The position numbers were made by a program, and so were the translations under genes. From the NCBI GenBank assembly GCA_022565595.1, contig JAIUML010000009.1, forward strand, positions 62,001-126,000: a DNA stretch of 64,000 nucleotides. The letters run 5' to 3'. Below are positions 46,319-55,202 of the stretch, in pieces. Origin of the DNA: Saccharospirillum sp. (lineage in GTDB: Bacteria; Pseudomonadota; Gammaproteobacteria; Pseudomonadales; Natronospirillaceae). Positions within the stretch are counted from its first letter, which is position 1; each line of letters begins with the position of its first letter. The notes below the pieces were generated by a model that was not told the origin of the DNA, did no database searches, and was given only the letters and a program-made list of their open reading frames with translations.

Positions 46319-47935
46319 TCATTCCGACTCTCTTAATCGAAACCGCTGAACTTTTCCTGTAGCTGTTTTGGGTAACGCATCAATAAACTGCACCGAACGA
46401 GGGTACTTGTAAGGTGCGATCTGGCTTTTCACATAGTCCTGCAATGCTTTGGCCATGTCCTCGGTTCCGACTTCACCGTCGACCAGCACTATGTGTGCTT
46501 CGACCGTCTGGCCGCGATCCGGGTCGGGCTTGCCGATGACGGCGCACTCGAGCACGGATGGGTGGCTGAGCAGGCAGGCTTCGACTTCGGGCCCAGCGAT
46601 GTTGTAACCCGAGGACACGATCATGTCGTCGGTGCGTGCCGCGAAGTGGAAGTAGCCTTCATCGTCCTGCCAGAAGGCGTCTCCGGTGAGGTTCCATCCC
46701 TGTCGAACATACCCTGTTTGGCGGTCGTCTGCCAAGTAGCGGCAGCCGGTCGGGCCACGTACGGCCAGCTTGCCGACGTCGCCACGAGGAAGCTCGTTCA
46801 TGTTGTCGTCGACGATTTTTGCTTCGTAGCCGGTCACCGGTTTACCGGTGCAGGCGGGGCGTGAGTCTTCGAAGCGGTTGGAGATAAAGATGTGCAGCAT
46901 TTCGGTGGCGCCTATGCCGTCGAGCATGGGCTTGCCGGTTTTCTGCTTCCATTCCTCGTAAACGGGTGCGGGCAGGGTTTCACCTGCGGACACGGCCGCG
47001 CGCAAGCTGGAGAGGTCTGCGCCTTCGTCCATGGCTTTCAGCATGACTCGATAGGCCGTGGGAGCAGTAAAGGAAATGGTGGCCTTGTAGGTCTGGATGA
47101 TGTCGATCATGTTCGGTGGTGAGGCGTTTTCCAGCAGGGTGGCACAGGCGCCGAAACGCAGCGGGAAGATGGCCAGGCCGCCGAGACCGAAGGTGAAGGC
47201 CAGGGGCGGAGAGCCGACGAAGACGTCGTCTGGAGTAACCTGTAACACCTCTTTGGCGTAGGTGTCGGCAACAATCAGCAGGTCACGATGAAAATGCATG
47301 GTGGCCTTGGGGTTGCCGGTGGTGCCGGAGGTGAAGCCGAGCAGGGCGACGTCGTCGGCGCTGGTGTTGACGGCATTGAATTTGACGGGTTTTTCGAGCG
47401 CAATGCGGTCGAGTTCGGCGTCGTGGTTGGCGGTGCCGTCGAAGGCGATGACCTGTTTCAGGTACTTACTGCCTTCCTGGGCGCTGACCAGTTCTTCCAT
47501 CAGTCGTCGGTCGCACAGTGCATGGGAGACCTGGGCTTTGTCGATGAGTTTGCGCAGTTCCCCTGCGCGCAGCATGGGCATGGTGTTGACGACAACGGCG
47601 CCGGCTTTGGTAGCGGCGAGCCAGCAGGCGACGAGGGCGGGGTTGTTGGCGCTGCGGATCAGTACCCGGTTACCGGGTTTGACGCCATAGTCTTCAACCA
47701 ATGCATGAGCCAGTCGGTTGGTCCAGTCAGACAGTTCCTTGTAGGTACGTCGCCGGCCATTACCAATCAAGGCAGTATGGTCACCAAAGCCGCGCTCAAC
47801 CATACGGTCGGTGAGGTCAACAGCGGCGTTCAGTTGCTCGGGGTAGTCGAGCCCGTCCAGCAAAAGATCCGGCCATTGCTCTGCTGGCGGCAAATTATCC
47901 CGACTGAATGTATCCAGATGTGCCGAGGGTCCCAT
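46319..47935 (-). CDS. abmG: 2-Aminobenzoate-CoA ligase
   Basis: The 538-residue AMP-forming ligase has the P-loop LLGFTSGTTGNPKATMHFHR, the A5 block LDGIGATEMLHIFISNR and the A8 hinge WQDDEGYFHFAARTDDMIVS. The catalytic lysine sits in the A10 block KTATGKVQRF. The pattern is that of the benzoate/2-aminobenzoate-CoA ligase group. In Azoarcus evansii the homologous enzyme activates anthranilate with CoA and ATP, producing the substrate of AbmA, which is also encoded in this cluster. I chose the ATG at 47935 (GGGAGGAAAACAAG upstream). The ligase is separated from the next cluster gene by 540 bases holding two composite hairpins and a promoter-like palindrome. Confidence 0.85.
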   Translation of the reverse strand: MGPSAHLDTFSRDNLPPAEQWPDLLLDGLDYPEQLNAAVDLTDRMVERGFGDHTALIGNGRRRTYKELSDWTNRLAHALVEDYGVKPGNRVLIRSANNPALVACWLAATKAGAVVVNTMPMLRAGELRKLIDKAQVSHALCDRRLMEELVSAQEGSKYLKQVIAFDGTANHDAELDRIALEKPVKFNAVNTSADDVALLGFTSGTTGNPKATMHFHRDLLIVADTYAKEVLQVTPDDVFVGSPPLAFTFGLGGLAIFPLRFGACATLLENASPPNMIDIIQTYKATISFTAPTAYRVMLKAMDEGADLSSLRAAVSAGETLPAPVYEEWKQKTGKPMLDGIGATEMLHIFISNRFEDSRPACTGKPVTGYEAKIVDDNMNELPRGDVGKLAVRGPTGCRYLADDRQTGYVRQGWNLTGDAFWQDDEGYFHFAARTDDMIVSSGYNIAGPEVEACLLSHPSVLECAVIGKPDPDRGQTVEAHIVLVDGEVGTEDMAKALQDYVKSQIAPYKYPRSVQFIDALPKTATGKVQRFRLRESE

Positions 47936-48028
47936 CTTGTTTTCCTCCCACTCTTGTTCTTGTATTTGTCGTTTGTCATTCACCACTCTTGTAAGTGGCT
48001 TCATGTTGTTCTTTGGCGTAATCCGCCC

Positions 48029-48183
48029 GAGGTGCCGGGTATACCCCTGAAGGGACGCCGTAAATACATCCCTGTAGGCTCGGAGACCGCATCCGACCGC
48101 CATGGATGGCGTAGTGCCGACTTTGCAGGAGCAAAAAGTCGGCCATGCGGTCTAACGCCCTTCAGTGGTACACCCGGCACCTC
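48029..48183 (+). repeat. Composite hairpin repeat, copy C (155 bp)
   Basis: The outer arms 48029-48054 and 48158-48183 pair over 26 bp with two mismatches (GAGGTGCCGGGTATACC...). The core CGCCGTAAATACATCCCTGT then AGGCTCGG (48056-48083) matches copy A. A long secondary arm follows: AGACCGCAT/ATGCGGTCT (48084-48092/48145-48153) enclosing CGCCAT-GG-ATGGCG and GCCGACTTT...AAAGTCGGC. Confidence 0.8.
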
Positions 48184-48251
48184 GTGCTATCCCCGTCGAT
48201 ACCATTTACAACGATAGGCCGACTTTTCGGTCACTAATAAACATGTCGTAC

Positions 48252-48269
48252 ATATCGATTGATCGATAT
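48252..48269. promoter_or_regulatory. Inverted repeat within a promoter candidate for abmG
   Basis: ATATCGAT-TG-ATCGATAT is a perfect 8-bp inverted repeat. Read on the minus strand it lies between TTGAAA (complement of 48273-48278) and GATATG, 17 bases apart, about 320 bases upstream of abmG. Position and symmetry suggest a regulator binding site over a promoter for the ligase-transporter part of the cluster. Confidence 0.4.
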
Positions 48270-48321
48270 TGGTTTTCAAGATGCTCACTTCTATCTATAA
48301 AGCGGTGTCGAGATGCCTACG

Positions 48322-48432
48322 GGCAGGGTACCGGGTATAGCTGTTTGGGGGAGTCCGCAGCAAGGATGCTGCGGTCTAGCCTACATGGATGTATCCACGG
48401 CGACCCCAAACAGCTATACCCGGTGGCCTGCC
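48322..48432 (-). repeat. Composite hairpin repeat, copy D (111 bp, inverted)
   Basis: The outer arms 48322-48350 and 48404-48432 pair over 29 bp with two mismatches (GGCAGG..ACCGGGTATAGCTGTTTGGGG). Inside are CCGCAGCA-AGGA-TGCTGCGG (48355-48374) and the inverted core with TACA-TGGA-TGTA (48382-48393). The order of inner parts is the reverse of copy A, so the element is inserted in the opposite orientation. Confidence 0.82.
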
Positions 48433-48475
48433 AGGTCGAATACTCAGCCCAGCCGCTCATCAAGAAGCCGTAAAG

Positions 48476-49606
48476 CTAACCCAACACACTCCGAGCAATC
48501 ACAATTTTTTGAACGTCTGTTGCGCCTTCGTAAATGCGGAGGGCGCGTATTTCACGGTAAAGCGTTTCGACGATGTGTCCGGCTCTTACGCCGTCACCGC
48601 CGTGTAACTGCACGGCCTTGTCGATGACCAGTTGCGCCTGTTCTGTGGCGTGCAGTTTGGCCATGGCTGCCTCTCGGCTGACTCGGGCGGCGCCCTGGTC
48701 TTTGGTCCAGGCGGCTCGGTAGACGAGCAGGGCGCTGGTGTCTATGTCGAGCGCCATGTCGGCGATGTGGCCCTGTACCATTTGCAGGTCGGCGAGGTGA
48801 CCGCCGAAGAGTTTGCGTTCTTTTACGCGTTTTGTGGTTTCGTCCAGCGCTCTGCGGGCGAAGCCCAGGGCGGCGGCGCCTACCGTTGAACGGAAGACGT
48901 CGAGTACGGACATGGCTATTTTGAAGCCGTCGCCTGGTTGGCCGATCAGGGCGCTGCTGGGTAGCTTGAGATTGTTGAAACCGATTCGGGCCAGGGGGTG
49001 GGGCGCTATGGTGTGCAGGCGCTCGCGGATTTCCAGGCCGGGTCGGTCGGCTTCTACCAGGAAGGCAGACAGGCCTTTGGCGCCGGGTGCTTCGCCGGTG
49101 CGGGCGAAGACGATATAGAGGTCGGCGATGCCGCCGTTGGAGATCCAGGTTTTCTCGCCGTTCAGTAGCCAGCCGTCTTCGGTGCGTTCGGCGCGGGTGC
49201 TGAGGTTGGCGACGTCTGAGCCGGAGTCGGGTTCGGTCAAGGCGAAGGCGGAGATGGCTTCGCCGGAGCGGGTGCGGTCGAGCCATTGCTTTTGCTCCGG
49301 GCTGCCGAACAGGCTGATGGCGCCGGTGCCGAGGCCTTGCATGGCGAAGGCGAAGTCGGCCAGGCCCTGATAGCGGGCGAGGGTTTCGCGGATCAGGCAG
49401 AGGGTGCGCACGTCTAGGTGGTCGCCGCCTGTTGGCAGCAACCATCTGTCTTTACCGAGCCGTTGTACCAGGTCTTTGCAGTGGGCGTCGGTATCGGCCG
49501 GGTGTTCGTCGCTCAGGTTGGCCTGGCACCAGGTATCGAGGTCCTGTGCGAGTTTTCGATGGTAATCTTCGAAAAAGGGCCAGTTCAGAAAGCTTGTGTC
49601 GCTCAT
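48476..49606 (-). CDS. Acyl-CoA dehydrogenase family protein
   Basis: The 376-residue flavoprotein has the family's [20 protein letters not shown] and [14 protein letters not shown] blocks, the late [20 protein letters not shown] motif and a final [20 protein letters not shown]. It should oxidise or desaturate a CoA-bound ring product or a ring-opened chain after AbmA. The ATG at 49606 overlaps the enoyl-CoA hydratase stop by one base (TGATG); the long open frame further upstream is a shadow. It is the last gene of the block before the 540-base gap. The exact intermediate is not known from sequence. Confidence 0.88.
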   Translation of the reverse strand: MSDTSFLNWPFFEDYHRKLAQDLDTWCQANLSDEHPADTDAHCKDLVQRLGKDRWLLPTGGDHLDVRTLCLIRETLARYQGLADFAFAMQGLGTGAISLFGSPEQKQWLDRTRSGEAISAFALTEPDSGSDVANLSTRAERTEDGWLLNGEKTWISNGGIADLYIVFARTGEAPGAKGLSAFLVEADRPGLEIRERLHTIAPHPLARIGFNNLKLPSSALIGQPGDGFKIAMSVLDVFRSTVGAAALGFARRALDETTKRVKERKLFGGHLADLQMVQGHIADMALDIDTSALLVYRAAWTKDQGAARVSREAAMAKLHATEQAQLVIDKAVQLHGGDGVRAGHIVETLYREIRALRIYEGATDVQKIVIARSVLG

Positions 49607-50415
49607 CAGTTGCCTCCGAACCTTGGCTTTTCTTTGGCGACAAAGGCGCGGTAGGCGCGCTCGAAATCCAGGGTCTGCATGCAGATGGCCTGGGCCTGGG
49701 CCTCGGCTTCTATGGCCTGGTCGAGGCTCATGTTCCATTCCTGGTTGAGCTGAGTCTTGGTGATGCCATGCGCAAAGGTCGGGCCATCGCACAGGCGCTG
49801 GGCGTATTGGATGGCTTCGGCTTCCAGAATATCGGCTTCCACGATGCGGTTGTAAAAGCCCCAGGCTTCACCTTCTGTGGCGCTCATGCTGCGGCCGCTG
49901 TAGAGCAGGTCGGCGGCGCGGCCCTGGCCGATGATGCGGGGCAGCATGGCGCAGGCGCCCATGTCGCAGCCGGCGAGGCCAACGCGGGTGAACAGGAAGG
50001 CGGTTTTGGCTTCGGGCGTGGCGAAACGGATGTCGGAGGCCATGGCGATGATGGCGCCAGCACCGACGCAGACGCCGTCTACGGCGCTGATGATCGGCTT
50101 GCCACAATGCAGCATGGCCTTGACCAGGTCGCCAGTCATGCGGGTAAAGGCAAGCAGTGCTTTCATGTCCATATCGACCAGAGGGCCGATGATTTCGTGG
50201 ACATCACCACCGGAACAGAAGTTGCCGCCGTTGGCAGTAAAGACGACGGCATGAACTTCGTCGTTGTATTTGAGCGCGGCGAAGGTGTCGCGCAGTTCGG
50301 CGTAGCTGTCGAAGGTGAGCGGGTTTTTGCGCTCGGGGCGGTTCAGTTGAATGATCGCCACTGGCCCTTCGGTGCGCCAGTTGAAATGTTCGGGTTGCTT
50401 CTGTGCCGGCTTCAT
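49606..50415 (-). CDS. Enoyl-CoA hydratase/isomerase family protein
   Basis: The 269-residue crotonase-fold protein has [20 protein letters not shown], the oxyanion-hole segments [16 protein letters not shown] and [20 protein letters not shown], and [20 protein letters not shown]. In crotonases of aromatic pathways these proteins hydrate or open the reduced ring. It is in the middle of the operon, overlapping the MarR gene by four bases upstream and the acyl-CoA dehydrogenase by one base. The catalytic glutamate expected near residue 140 is not fully clear. Confidence 0.88.
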   Translation of the reverse strand: MKPAQKQPEHFNWRTEGPVAIIQLNRPERKNPLTFDSYAELRDTFAALKYNDEVHAVVFTANGGNFCSGGDVHEIIGPLVDMDMKALLAFTRMTGDLVKAMLHCGKPIISAVDGVCVGAGAIIAMASDIRFATPEAKTAFLFTRVGLAGCDMGACAMLPRIIGQGRAADLLYSGRSMSATEGEAWGFYNRIVEADILEAEAIQYAQRLCDGPTFAHGITKTQLNQEWNMSLDQAIEAEAQAQAICMQTLDFERAYRAFVAKEKPRFGGN

Positions 50416-50879
50416 CCGTGTTCTCCTGCATCGGTGGGTATGTGGGACAACAGGTCGTTGAGGTTGTGCACCACATCGGTGGGCAACTCGTGGAAGAGTT
50501 CGTCTACCCAGCCTTCGTGGGCAGCGGCCATTTCGGCGAAACGGGCCTGGCCTTCCTGGGTCAGCTTGACCCGGGTGGCACGGCGATCGTCGGCGATGGC
50601 GATGCGACTGACCCAGGCATCTTCTACCAGGCGGGTGATGATGCCGGTCACATTGCCGTTGGAGACTTTCAATTGCTGTGACAGTTCGTTCATTTTCAGC
50701 CCGTCCGGGTGACGCGACAGCGCCGCCAGCACATCGAAGCGGGGCAGGGTGGTGTTGAACTGCAGCCGCAGGCGTTCACGCAATTCTGCTTCGACCAGGC
50801 GGGTGGTGCGCAACAGCCGTAACCAGAGTCTTAACCGTTCCTTACTGCTGTTGAGGTTGCGGTTGTTTTGAACGGTCAT
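50412..50879 (-). CDS. MarR-type transcriptional regulator of the anthranilate cluster
   Basis: The 155-residue protein has the MarR winged helix: [20 protein letters not shown] then [20 protein letters not shown] and a wing with [20 protein letters not shown]. Many MarR proteins in aromatic-CoA clusters respond to a CoA thioester (for example HcaR/BadR/CouR-type). It is translated within the operon, overlapping the SDR and hydratase genes by four bases each. The palindrome TTCAAGCTTGAA at 53978, next to the abmA promoter, is the best candidate for its operator. Confidence 0.88.
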   Translation of the reverse strand: MTVQNNRNLNSSKERLRLWLRLLRTTRLVEAELRERLRLQFNTTLPRFDVLAALSRHPDGLKMNELSQQLKVSNGNVTGIITRLVEDAWVSRIAIADDRRATRVKLTQEGQARFAEMAAAHEGWVDELFHELPTDVVHNLNDLLSHIPTDAGEHG

Positions 50880-51622
50880 AGTTCACCTCCGGCAATGGCG
50901 ATGGTCTGGCCGGTGATGGCGCTTGCGCCGGGGCTGGCCAGCCAGAGCGCTGCGCTGACCACATCCTCGGGTTGTATCAGTTGGCCCTGGGGGTTGTGGG
51001 CGCTCAGACTGGCGCGGGCATCGGCCTCGCTCAAGCCGGTTTTTTCGGTAATGGTGCTCACACTCTGTTCCAATAAGGGGGTTTCGGTAAAGCCGGGGCA
51101 GAGGGCATTGACGGTGATGCCCTGGGCTGCGGTTTCCAGAGCCAGTGCCTTGATGAAACCGACGACGCCATGTTTGGCGGCGCAGTAGGCTGCTACGTAG
51201 GGGTAGCCCTTGAGGCCTGCGGTTGAGGCGACGGCCATCAGACGGCTACCTTTTTGCGCACGGGCAAGCCCGGCTTGCAGTGTTAAAAAGACGCCGGTCA
51301 GGTTCAGGTCCAGCATCTGTTGCCAGTCTGCGAGTGCCAGGCGTTTGACCGGGGCGGTCGAGGCAGCACCAGCGTTGGCGATCACGATATCGACTTTTTC
51401 GAGCCCTTCGAACAAGGCTTCCACCTGGGCCGGCTGGGTCACATCGCAGACTCTGGCTTCGATATTGGTGTGACGCTCAGCACTGCGTTGCAGTGCCTCC
51501 AAACGCCGCCCACCAATGCGTACCTGAGCGCCTGCTTCGGCAAAGGCCAACGCCAGAGCAGCGCCAATGCCGCTACCACCGCCGGTGATGACGACCTGTT
51601 TTCCGTCGAATGCCAGGCTCAT
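50876..51622 (-). CDS. Short-chain dehydrogenase/reductase
   Basis: The 248-residue classical SDR has VVITGGGSGIGAALALAFAE (the NAD(P) loop), NAGAAS, catalytic Ser-Tyr-Lys (ASTAGLKGYPYVAAYCAAKH) and VNALCPGFTETPLLE. In the anthranilate pathway a 3-hydroxyacyl-CoA dehydrogenase step is expected, and this enzyme may supply it. It starts one base before the end of AbmA's gene region (gap of one base after abmA) and overlaps the MarR gene by four bases. Substrate inferred from context. Confidence 0.88.
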   Translation of the reverse strand: MSLAFDGKQVVITGGGSGIGAALALAFAEAGAQVRIGGRRLEALQRSAERHTNIEARVCDVTQPAQVEALFEGLEKVDIVIANAGAASTAPVKRLALADWQQMLDLNLTGVFLTLQAGLARAQKGSRLMAVASTAGLKGYPYVAAYCAAKHGVVGFIKALALETAAQGITVNALCPGFTETPLLEQSVSTITEKTGLSEADARASLSAHNPQGQLIQPEDVVSAALWLASPGASAITGQTIAIAGGEL

Positions 51623-51623
51623 C

Positions 51624-53903
51624 TCAGATCAACCCCTCGTCTCGTTCGGCCAGGCGCAGTAATTGATCACGCCCTGCCAGATAGGGTAGCGGCCATTGCT
51701 GTTCTGTGTTGCCGATTTTGGCGGCGGCGTGCAGGGTCCAATAGGGGTCTGCCAAATGCGGCCTTGCCAAACAAACGAGGTCTGCACGCCCGGCCATCAG
51801 AATCGAATTGACGTGGTCCGGGTCGTAGACATTGCCGACCGCCATGGTCGGAATACCGACTTCGTTGCGAATGCGGTCGGCAAAGGGTGTCTGGAACATC
51901 CGACCGTATTGTGGTTTGGCTTGGGTAGAGGTCTGACCGGCCGAAACATCGACGATGTCGACGCCCGCATCGGCCAGCATCTGAGCGATTTTGACGGCTT
52001 CTCCTGGGGTGACTCCCTCATCACCCACCCAGTCATGAGCGGATATTCTCACCGACAGGGGCTTGTGTGCTGGCCAGATGGCACGCACTGCCGCAAAAAC
52101 CTCCAGTGGGTAGCGCATCCTGTTTTCCAGGCTGCCGCCGTATTCATCGGTCCGTTTATTGGTCAGTGGAGTGATAAAGCTTGAAAGCAGATAACCGTGG
52201 GCAAAATGCAGCTCCAGCATGTCGAAACCAGCCGCATCTGCGCGTTCTGTGGATTTGACAAATTGCGCTGTTACCTGGCGCATGTCCTCGGCATCCATGG
52301 CTTTGGGCACCGCATTGCGTTCCGACCAGGGCACGGCCGAGGCTGCCAGCAAAGGCCAGTTGCTCTCCAGCAAGGGTTGATCCATGCCTTCCCAGCCCAG
52401 TTGCGTAGAGCCTTTGGCGCCACTGTGACCTAGCTGAATGCAGGCTTTGGCACTGGTTTCTTCGTGGATAAAGTTCACCAGTCGCTGCCAGGCCGCCTGT
52501 TGTTCGTCGGTATAGAGGCCCGGACATCCGGGTGTGATGCGGCCCTCCGGGCTGACGCAGGTCATCTCGGTGTAAACCAGTCCAGCACCGCCCTTGGCGC
52601 GCTCGGCGTAATGCACAAAATGCCAGTCGGTCGGGCAGCCATCCTTTGCCTTGTACTGCGCCATGGGAGACACAACGATGCGATTCTTTAACCTCATATC
52701 CCTTAAAGCGTAAGGCGCAAACATGGGCGCTGCGTTGCTGCCCTTGTTTCCGGCCTGATCCTGAAACCAGGCCTCTGCACTGCTCAACCATTTCGGGTCA
52801 CGCAGGCGCAGGTTCTCGTGGCTGATGCGCTGCGAACGGGTGAGCAAGGCATAGTTGAACTGCACCGGGTCCAGATCCAGGTAGCGTTCCACCTGCTCGA
52901 ACCACTCGGTGGAGTTGCGCGCTGCCGATTGCAGCCGCAATACCTGAAGCCGTCGCTCTTCTTCATAGCGAGCAAAGGCCGCTGGCAGTGAGTCTTCACT
53001 TTCAATGTATTCGGCCAGAGCAATGGCGCTTTCCAGCGCCAGTTTGGTGCCGGAACCGATGGAGAAGTGGGCTGTCGCCGCCGCGTCGCCCATCAACACC
53101 ACATTGTTGTGGCTCCAGCGCTTGCACAATACACGCGGGAAATTGATCCAGGCCGAGCCACGAATATGGCGTGCGTTGGTCATCAGACTATGGCCGCCGA
53201 GGTGGTCGGCAAATATCCGCTCGCAGGTCGCGATGGATTCATCCTGACTCATCTCGCCAAAACCAAAGGCATTCCAGGTCGCTTCACTGCACTCGACAAT
53301 AAAAGTCGCCGTATCGTCGTCAAACTGATAGGCGTGTGCCCACACCCAGCCATGCTCGGTGCGTTCAAAAATAAAGGTAAAGGCATCGTCGAATTTCTGC
53401 CGGGTGCCCAGCCAGACGAATTTGCAGGCGCGCATATCGATGTCCGGCTCGAACTGATCGGCGTAGTGAGTGCGGACTTTGGAGTTGATGCCATCGGACG
53501 CGACGACCAGATCGTAGTCGGCACTGAACTGCTCTATGTCACTGATGTCGGTTTCGAACATCAGCTCAACACCCAGCTCCCGAGCTCGCTCTTGCAGCAG
53601 CACCAGCAGCTGTCGACGACCAATGCCACAGAAACCATGGCCGGTAGAGAGAGTGCGCACGCCATTGTGAACAACGGCAATGTCATCCCAATAAGCAAAG
53701 TGCTCGCGAATGCGTTCGGCGCTGGGCTCGTCGTTGGCGGCGAGGTTGTCGAGTGTCTCATCCGAGAGCACCACACCCCAGCCAAAGGTATCGTTGGGGC
53801 GGTTGCGCTCGATGACGACAATGTCATGTTCCGGATTGCGCAGTTTGGCGCTGATGGCAAAGTAGAGTCCGGCAGGGCCACCGCCAAGACAAGCAATTTT
53901 CAT
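51624..53903 (-). CDS. abmA: 2-Aminobenzoyl-CoA monooxygenase/reductase
   Basis: The 759-residue protein is a fusion. Residues 1 to about 390 form a PHBH-type FAD monooxygenase ([17 protein letters not shown] and the late [20 protein letters not shown] motif), and about 395-759 form an Old Yellow Enzyme-type reductase ([58 protein letters not shown]). This double arrangement is diagnostic of AbmA of Azoarcus evansii, which hydroxylates and reduces 2-aminobenzoyl-CoA with O2 and NADH to 2-amino-5-oxocyclohex-1-enecarbonyl-CoA. It is the first gene of the minus-strand operon, one base before the SDR gene. Proteins of the HpxO/salicylyl-CoA 5-hydroxylase group are similar and cannot be fully excluded, but abmG in the same cluster supports this call. 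Confidence 0.88.
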   Translation of the reverse strand: MKIACLGGGPAGLYFAISAKLRNPEHDIVVIERNRPNDTFGWGVVLSDETLDNLAANDEPSAERIREHFAYWDDIAVVHNGVRTLSTGHGFCGIGRRQLLVLLQERARELGVELMFETDISDIEQFSADYDLVVASDGINSKVRTHYADQFEPDIDMRACKFVWLGTRQKFDDAFTFIFERTEHGWVWAHAYQFDDDTATFIVECSEATWNAFGFGEMSQDESIATCERIFADHLGGHSLMTNARHIRGSAWINFPRVLCKRWSHNNVVLMGDAAATAHFSIGSGTKLALESAIALAEYIESEDSLPAAFARYEEERRLQVLRLQSAARNSTEWFEQVERYLDLDPVQFNYALLTRSQRISHENLRLRDPKWLSSAEAWFQDQAGNKGSNAAPMFAPYALRDMRLKNRIVVSPMAQYKAKDGCPTDWHFVHYAERAKGGAGLVYTEMTCVSPEGRITPGCPGLYTDEQQAAWQRLVNFIHEETSAKACIQLGHSGAKGSTQLGWEGMDQPLLESNWPLLAASAVPWSERNAVPKAMDAEDMRQVTAQFVKSTERADAAGFDMLELHFAHGYLLSSFITPLTNKRTDEYGGSLENRMRYPLEVFAAVRAIWPAHKPLSVRISAHDWVGDEGVTPGEAVKIAQMLADAGVDIVDVSAGQTSTQAKPQYGRMFQTPFADRIRNEVGIPTMAVGNVYDPDHVNSILMAGRADLVCLARPHLADPYWTLHAAAKIGNTEQQWPLPYLAGRDQLLRLAERDEGLI

Positions 53904-53939
53904 TATTCTGTTACCTTGTCATTGCTGTTGTTTCACACC

Positions 53940-53968
53940 AATCTAGACCTCTAACCAAACTATTTCAA
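53940..53968 (-). promoter_or_regulatory. Candidate promoter of the abmA operon
   Basis: On the minus strand TTGAAA (complement of 53963-53968) and TAGATT (complement of 53940-53945) are 17 bases apart, 37 bases upstream of the abmA start. The palindrome at 53978-53989 lies just upstream of the -35 box. Confidence 0.55.
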
Positions 53969-53977
53969 GCATAAAGT

Positions 53978-53989
53978 TTCAAGCTTGAA
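53978..53989. promoter_or_regulatory. Palindrome TTCAAGCTTGAA, candidate MarR operator
   Basis: A perfect 12-bp palindrome with an additional half site TTTCAAGC at 53963-53970 that overlaps the -35 box of the abmA promoter. MarR operators commonly have this size. The site lies between abmA and the divergent kynurenine-formamidase-like gene and could control both. Confidence 0.55.
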
Positions 53990-54189
53990 GTAATTACTAT
54001 TAAACTCCGGGTTTGCTGTACCGGTTAGACTGGGTATTGATGGTGTTTGTGCACTCGGTCGGGTATGGCTAGCCGGCAGCAGACAGGGGTTTAAATGGAC
54101 GAGCCAAAACACATCGCTCTATTACGAATCGAGGATTCCCATGGTACCGTTGGGCTTTCAATTTTTCTGACCAGGCGGAACTCACCACG

Positions 54190-55068
54190 ATGAAACTCTA
54201 TAAGGATTTTACCTCCCAGGAAGCCATAGACGCCCAGTATGACCCCATGCAGGGGCGGGACCCCAAGGGGGTATTGGAGCAGTTTGTCGAGAAAACCAGG
54301 CTGACCCGAGAGGCCATCCGTCATCGCTCGGATCTGCGTTATGGCCCGACCCTGACCGAATATCTGGATTATTACCCGGCCAGCATCTCGGATGCTCCGT
54401 TGCATGTGTTCTTTCATGGCGGCTATTGGCGCTCTCTCAGCGCCCGTCACTTCGGCTATGTGGCCCAGGGGCTGGTTGAGCAGAACATCAATGTCGCCAT
54501 TATCAACTACGAACTGTGCCCTAAAGTGACCATTGGCGAGATTGTGCGCCAATGTCGTGCCAGCCTGGCCTGGCTGCAAACCCACGCCGACGATCTCAAG
54601 TTCAACCCGGAGGCGATGACGCTATCCGGCCATTCGGCTGGTGGCCATCTGGTAGCGATGATGCTCGCAACCGAGTGGTGGGACGACTATGCCTTGCCGA
54701 AAAACATCATCAAGGGCGCCTGTGCCATCAGTGGGCTCTACGACCTTTCTCCCTTTCCCTACTCCTGGCTACAACCCAAATTGCAGTTGACCGGGCGGGA
54801 TGTGCGGCAATACAGCCCGGTGTTTAACCCGGTCGAGGTCAACTCGCCAGTGATTCTGGCCGTGGGCAGCCAGGAAAGTGAGGAATTTCATCAACAGCAG
54901 GCGGAGTATCGTCGTTGCCTTCAGCAGCAGCACCCAACCCAGACGGTTCAGGTGCTGAATGTCCTGGGTGCCGACCATTTCAGCATACTGGACGGATTTC
55001 AGCAGGGTGAAGGGGAATTGTTTCAGGCGGTATTAAAGCTCGCCAAGTGCGCAATGCCAAGAAAGTAA
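54190..55068 (+). CDS. Kynurenine-formamidase-like alpha/beta hydrolase
   Basis: The 292-residue protein has the oxyanion motif HGGYW (76-80), the nucleophile GHSAGG (Ser149) and the late His263 in GADHFSIL. The HGGYW form and the spacing fit the eukaryotic-type arylformamidase (AFMID/BNA7) and its bacterial relatives, which cleave N-formylkynurenine to kynurenine and formate. Divergent placement from abmA, whose pathway degrades anthranilate derived from kynurenine, supports the call. No tryptophan dioxygenase or kynureninase gene is in the window. An unrelated carboxylesterase remains possible. The ATG at 54190 follows a short AGGCGGAACTCACCACG stretch. Confidence 0.72.
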   Translation: MKLYKDFTSQEAIDAQYDPMQGRDPKGVLEQFVEKTRLTREAIRHRSDLRYGPTLTEYLDYYPASISDAPLHVFFHGGYWRSLSARHFGYVAQGLVEQNINVAIINYELCPKVTIGEIVRQCRASLAWLQTHADDLKFNPEAMTLSGHSAGGHLVAMMLATEWWDDYALPKNIIKGACAISGLYDLSPFPYSWLQPKLQLTGRDVRQYSPVFNPVEVNSPVILAVGSQESEEFHQQQAEYRRCLQQQHPTQTVQVLNVLGADHFSILDGFQQGEGELFQAVLKLAKCAMPRK

Positions 55069-55202
55069 CGTAAAGGTGACCTGGAATTATTGATATGCAC
55101 CCTATGTATTAACATTCTGATGGAAACAGGGTAGGGTCTGGCACCGTCCGAAACTGCCTTTAGAGCAGTCGTCCACCTCCGGCCAGAAGAGACTCTCTGA
55201 AT

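Larger units (their letters stand above)
47936..48475. other. 540-base gap inside the anthranilate cluster
   Basis: No gene is supported here. The gap contains two large composite hairpins (48029-48183 and 48322-48432) and between them an inverted repeat within a minus-strand promoter candidate. A short hairpin CCACT-CTTGTA-AGTGG lies near 47982-47997. Open frames through the hairpins encode SLHGCIHGDP-like peptides that come from the repeat core and are not proteins. Confidence 0.65.

Noticed and set aside
47936-48475. CRISPR array or small ORF in the 540-base gap
   Set aside because: The repeats are inverted, not regularly spaced direct repeats, and there are no spacers or cas genes.
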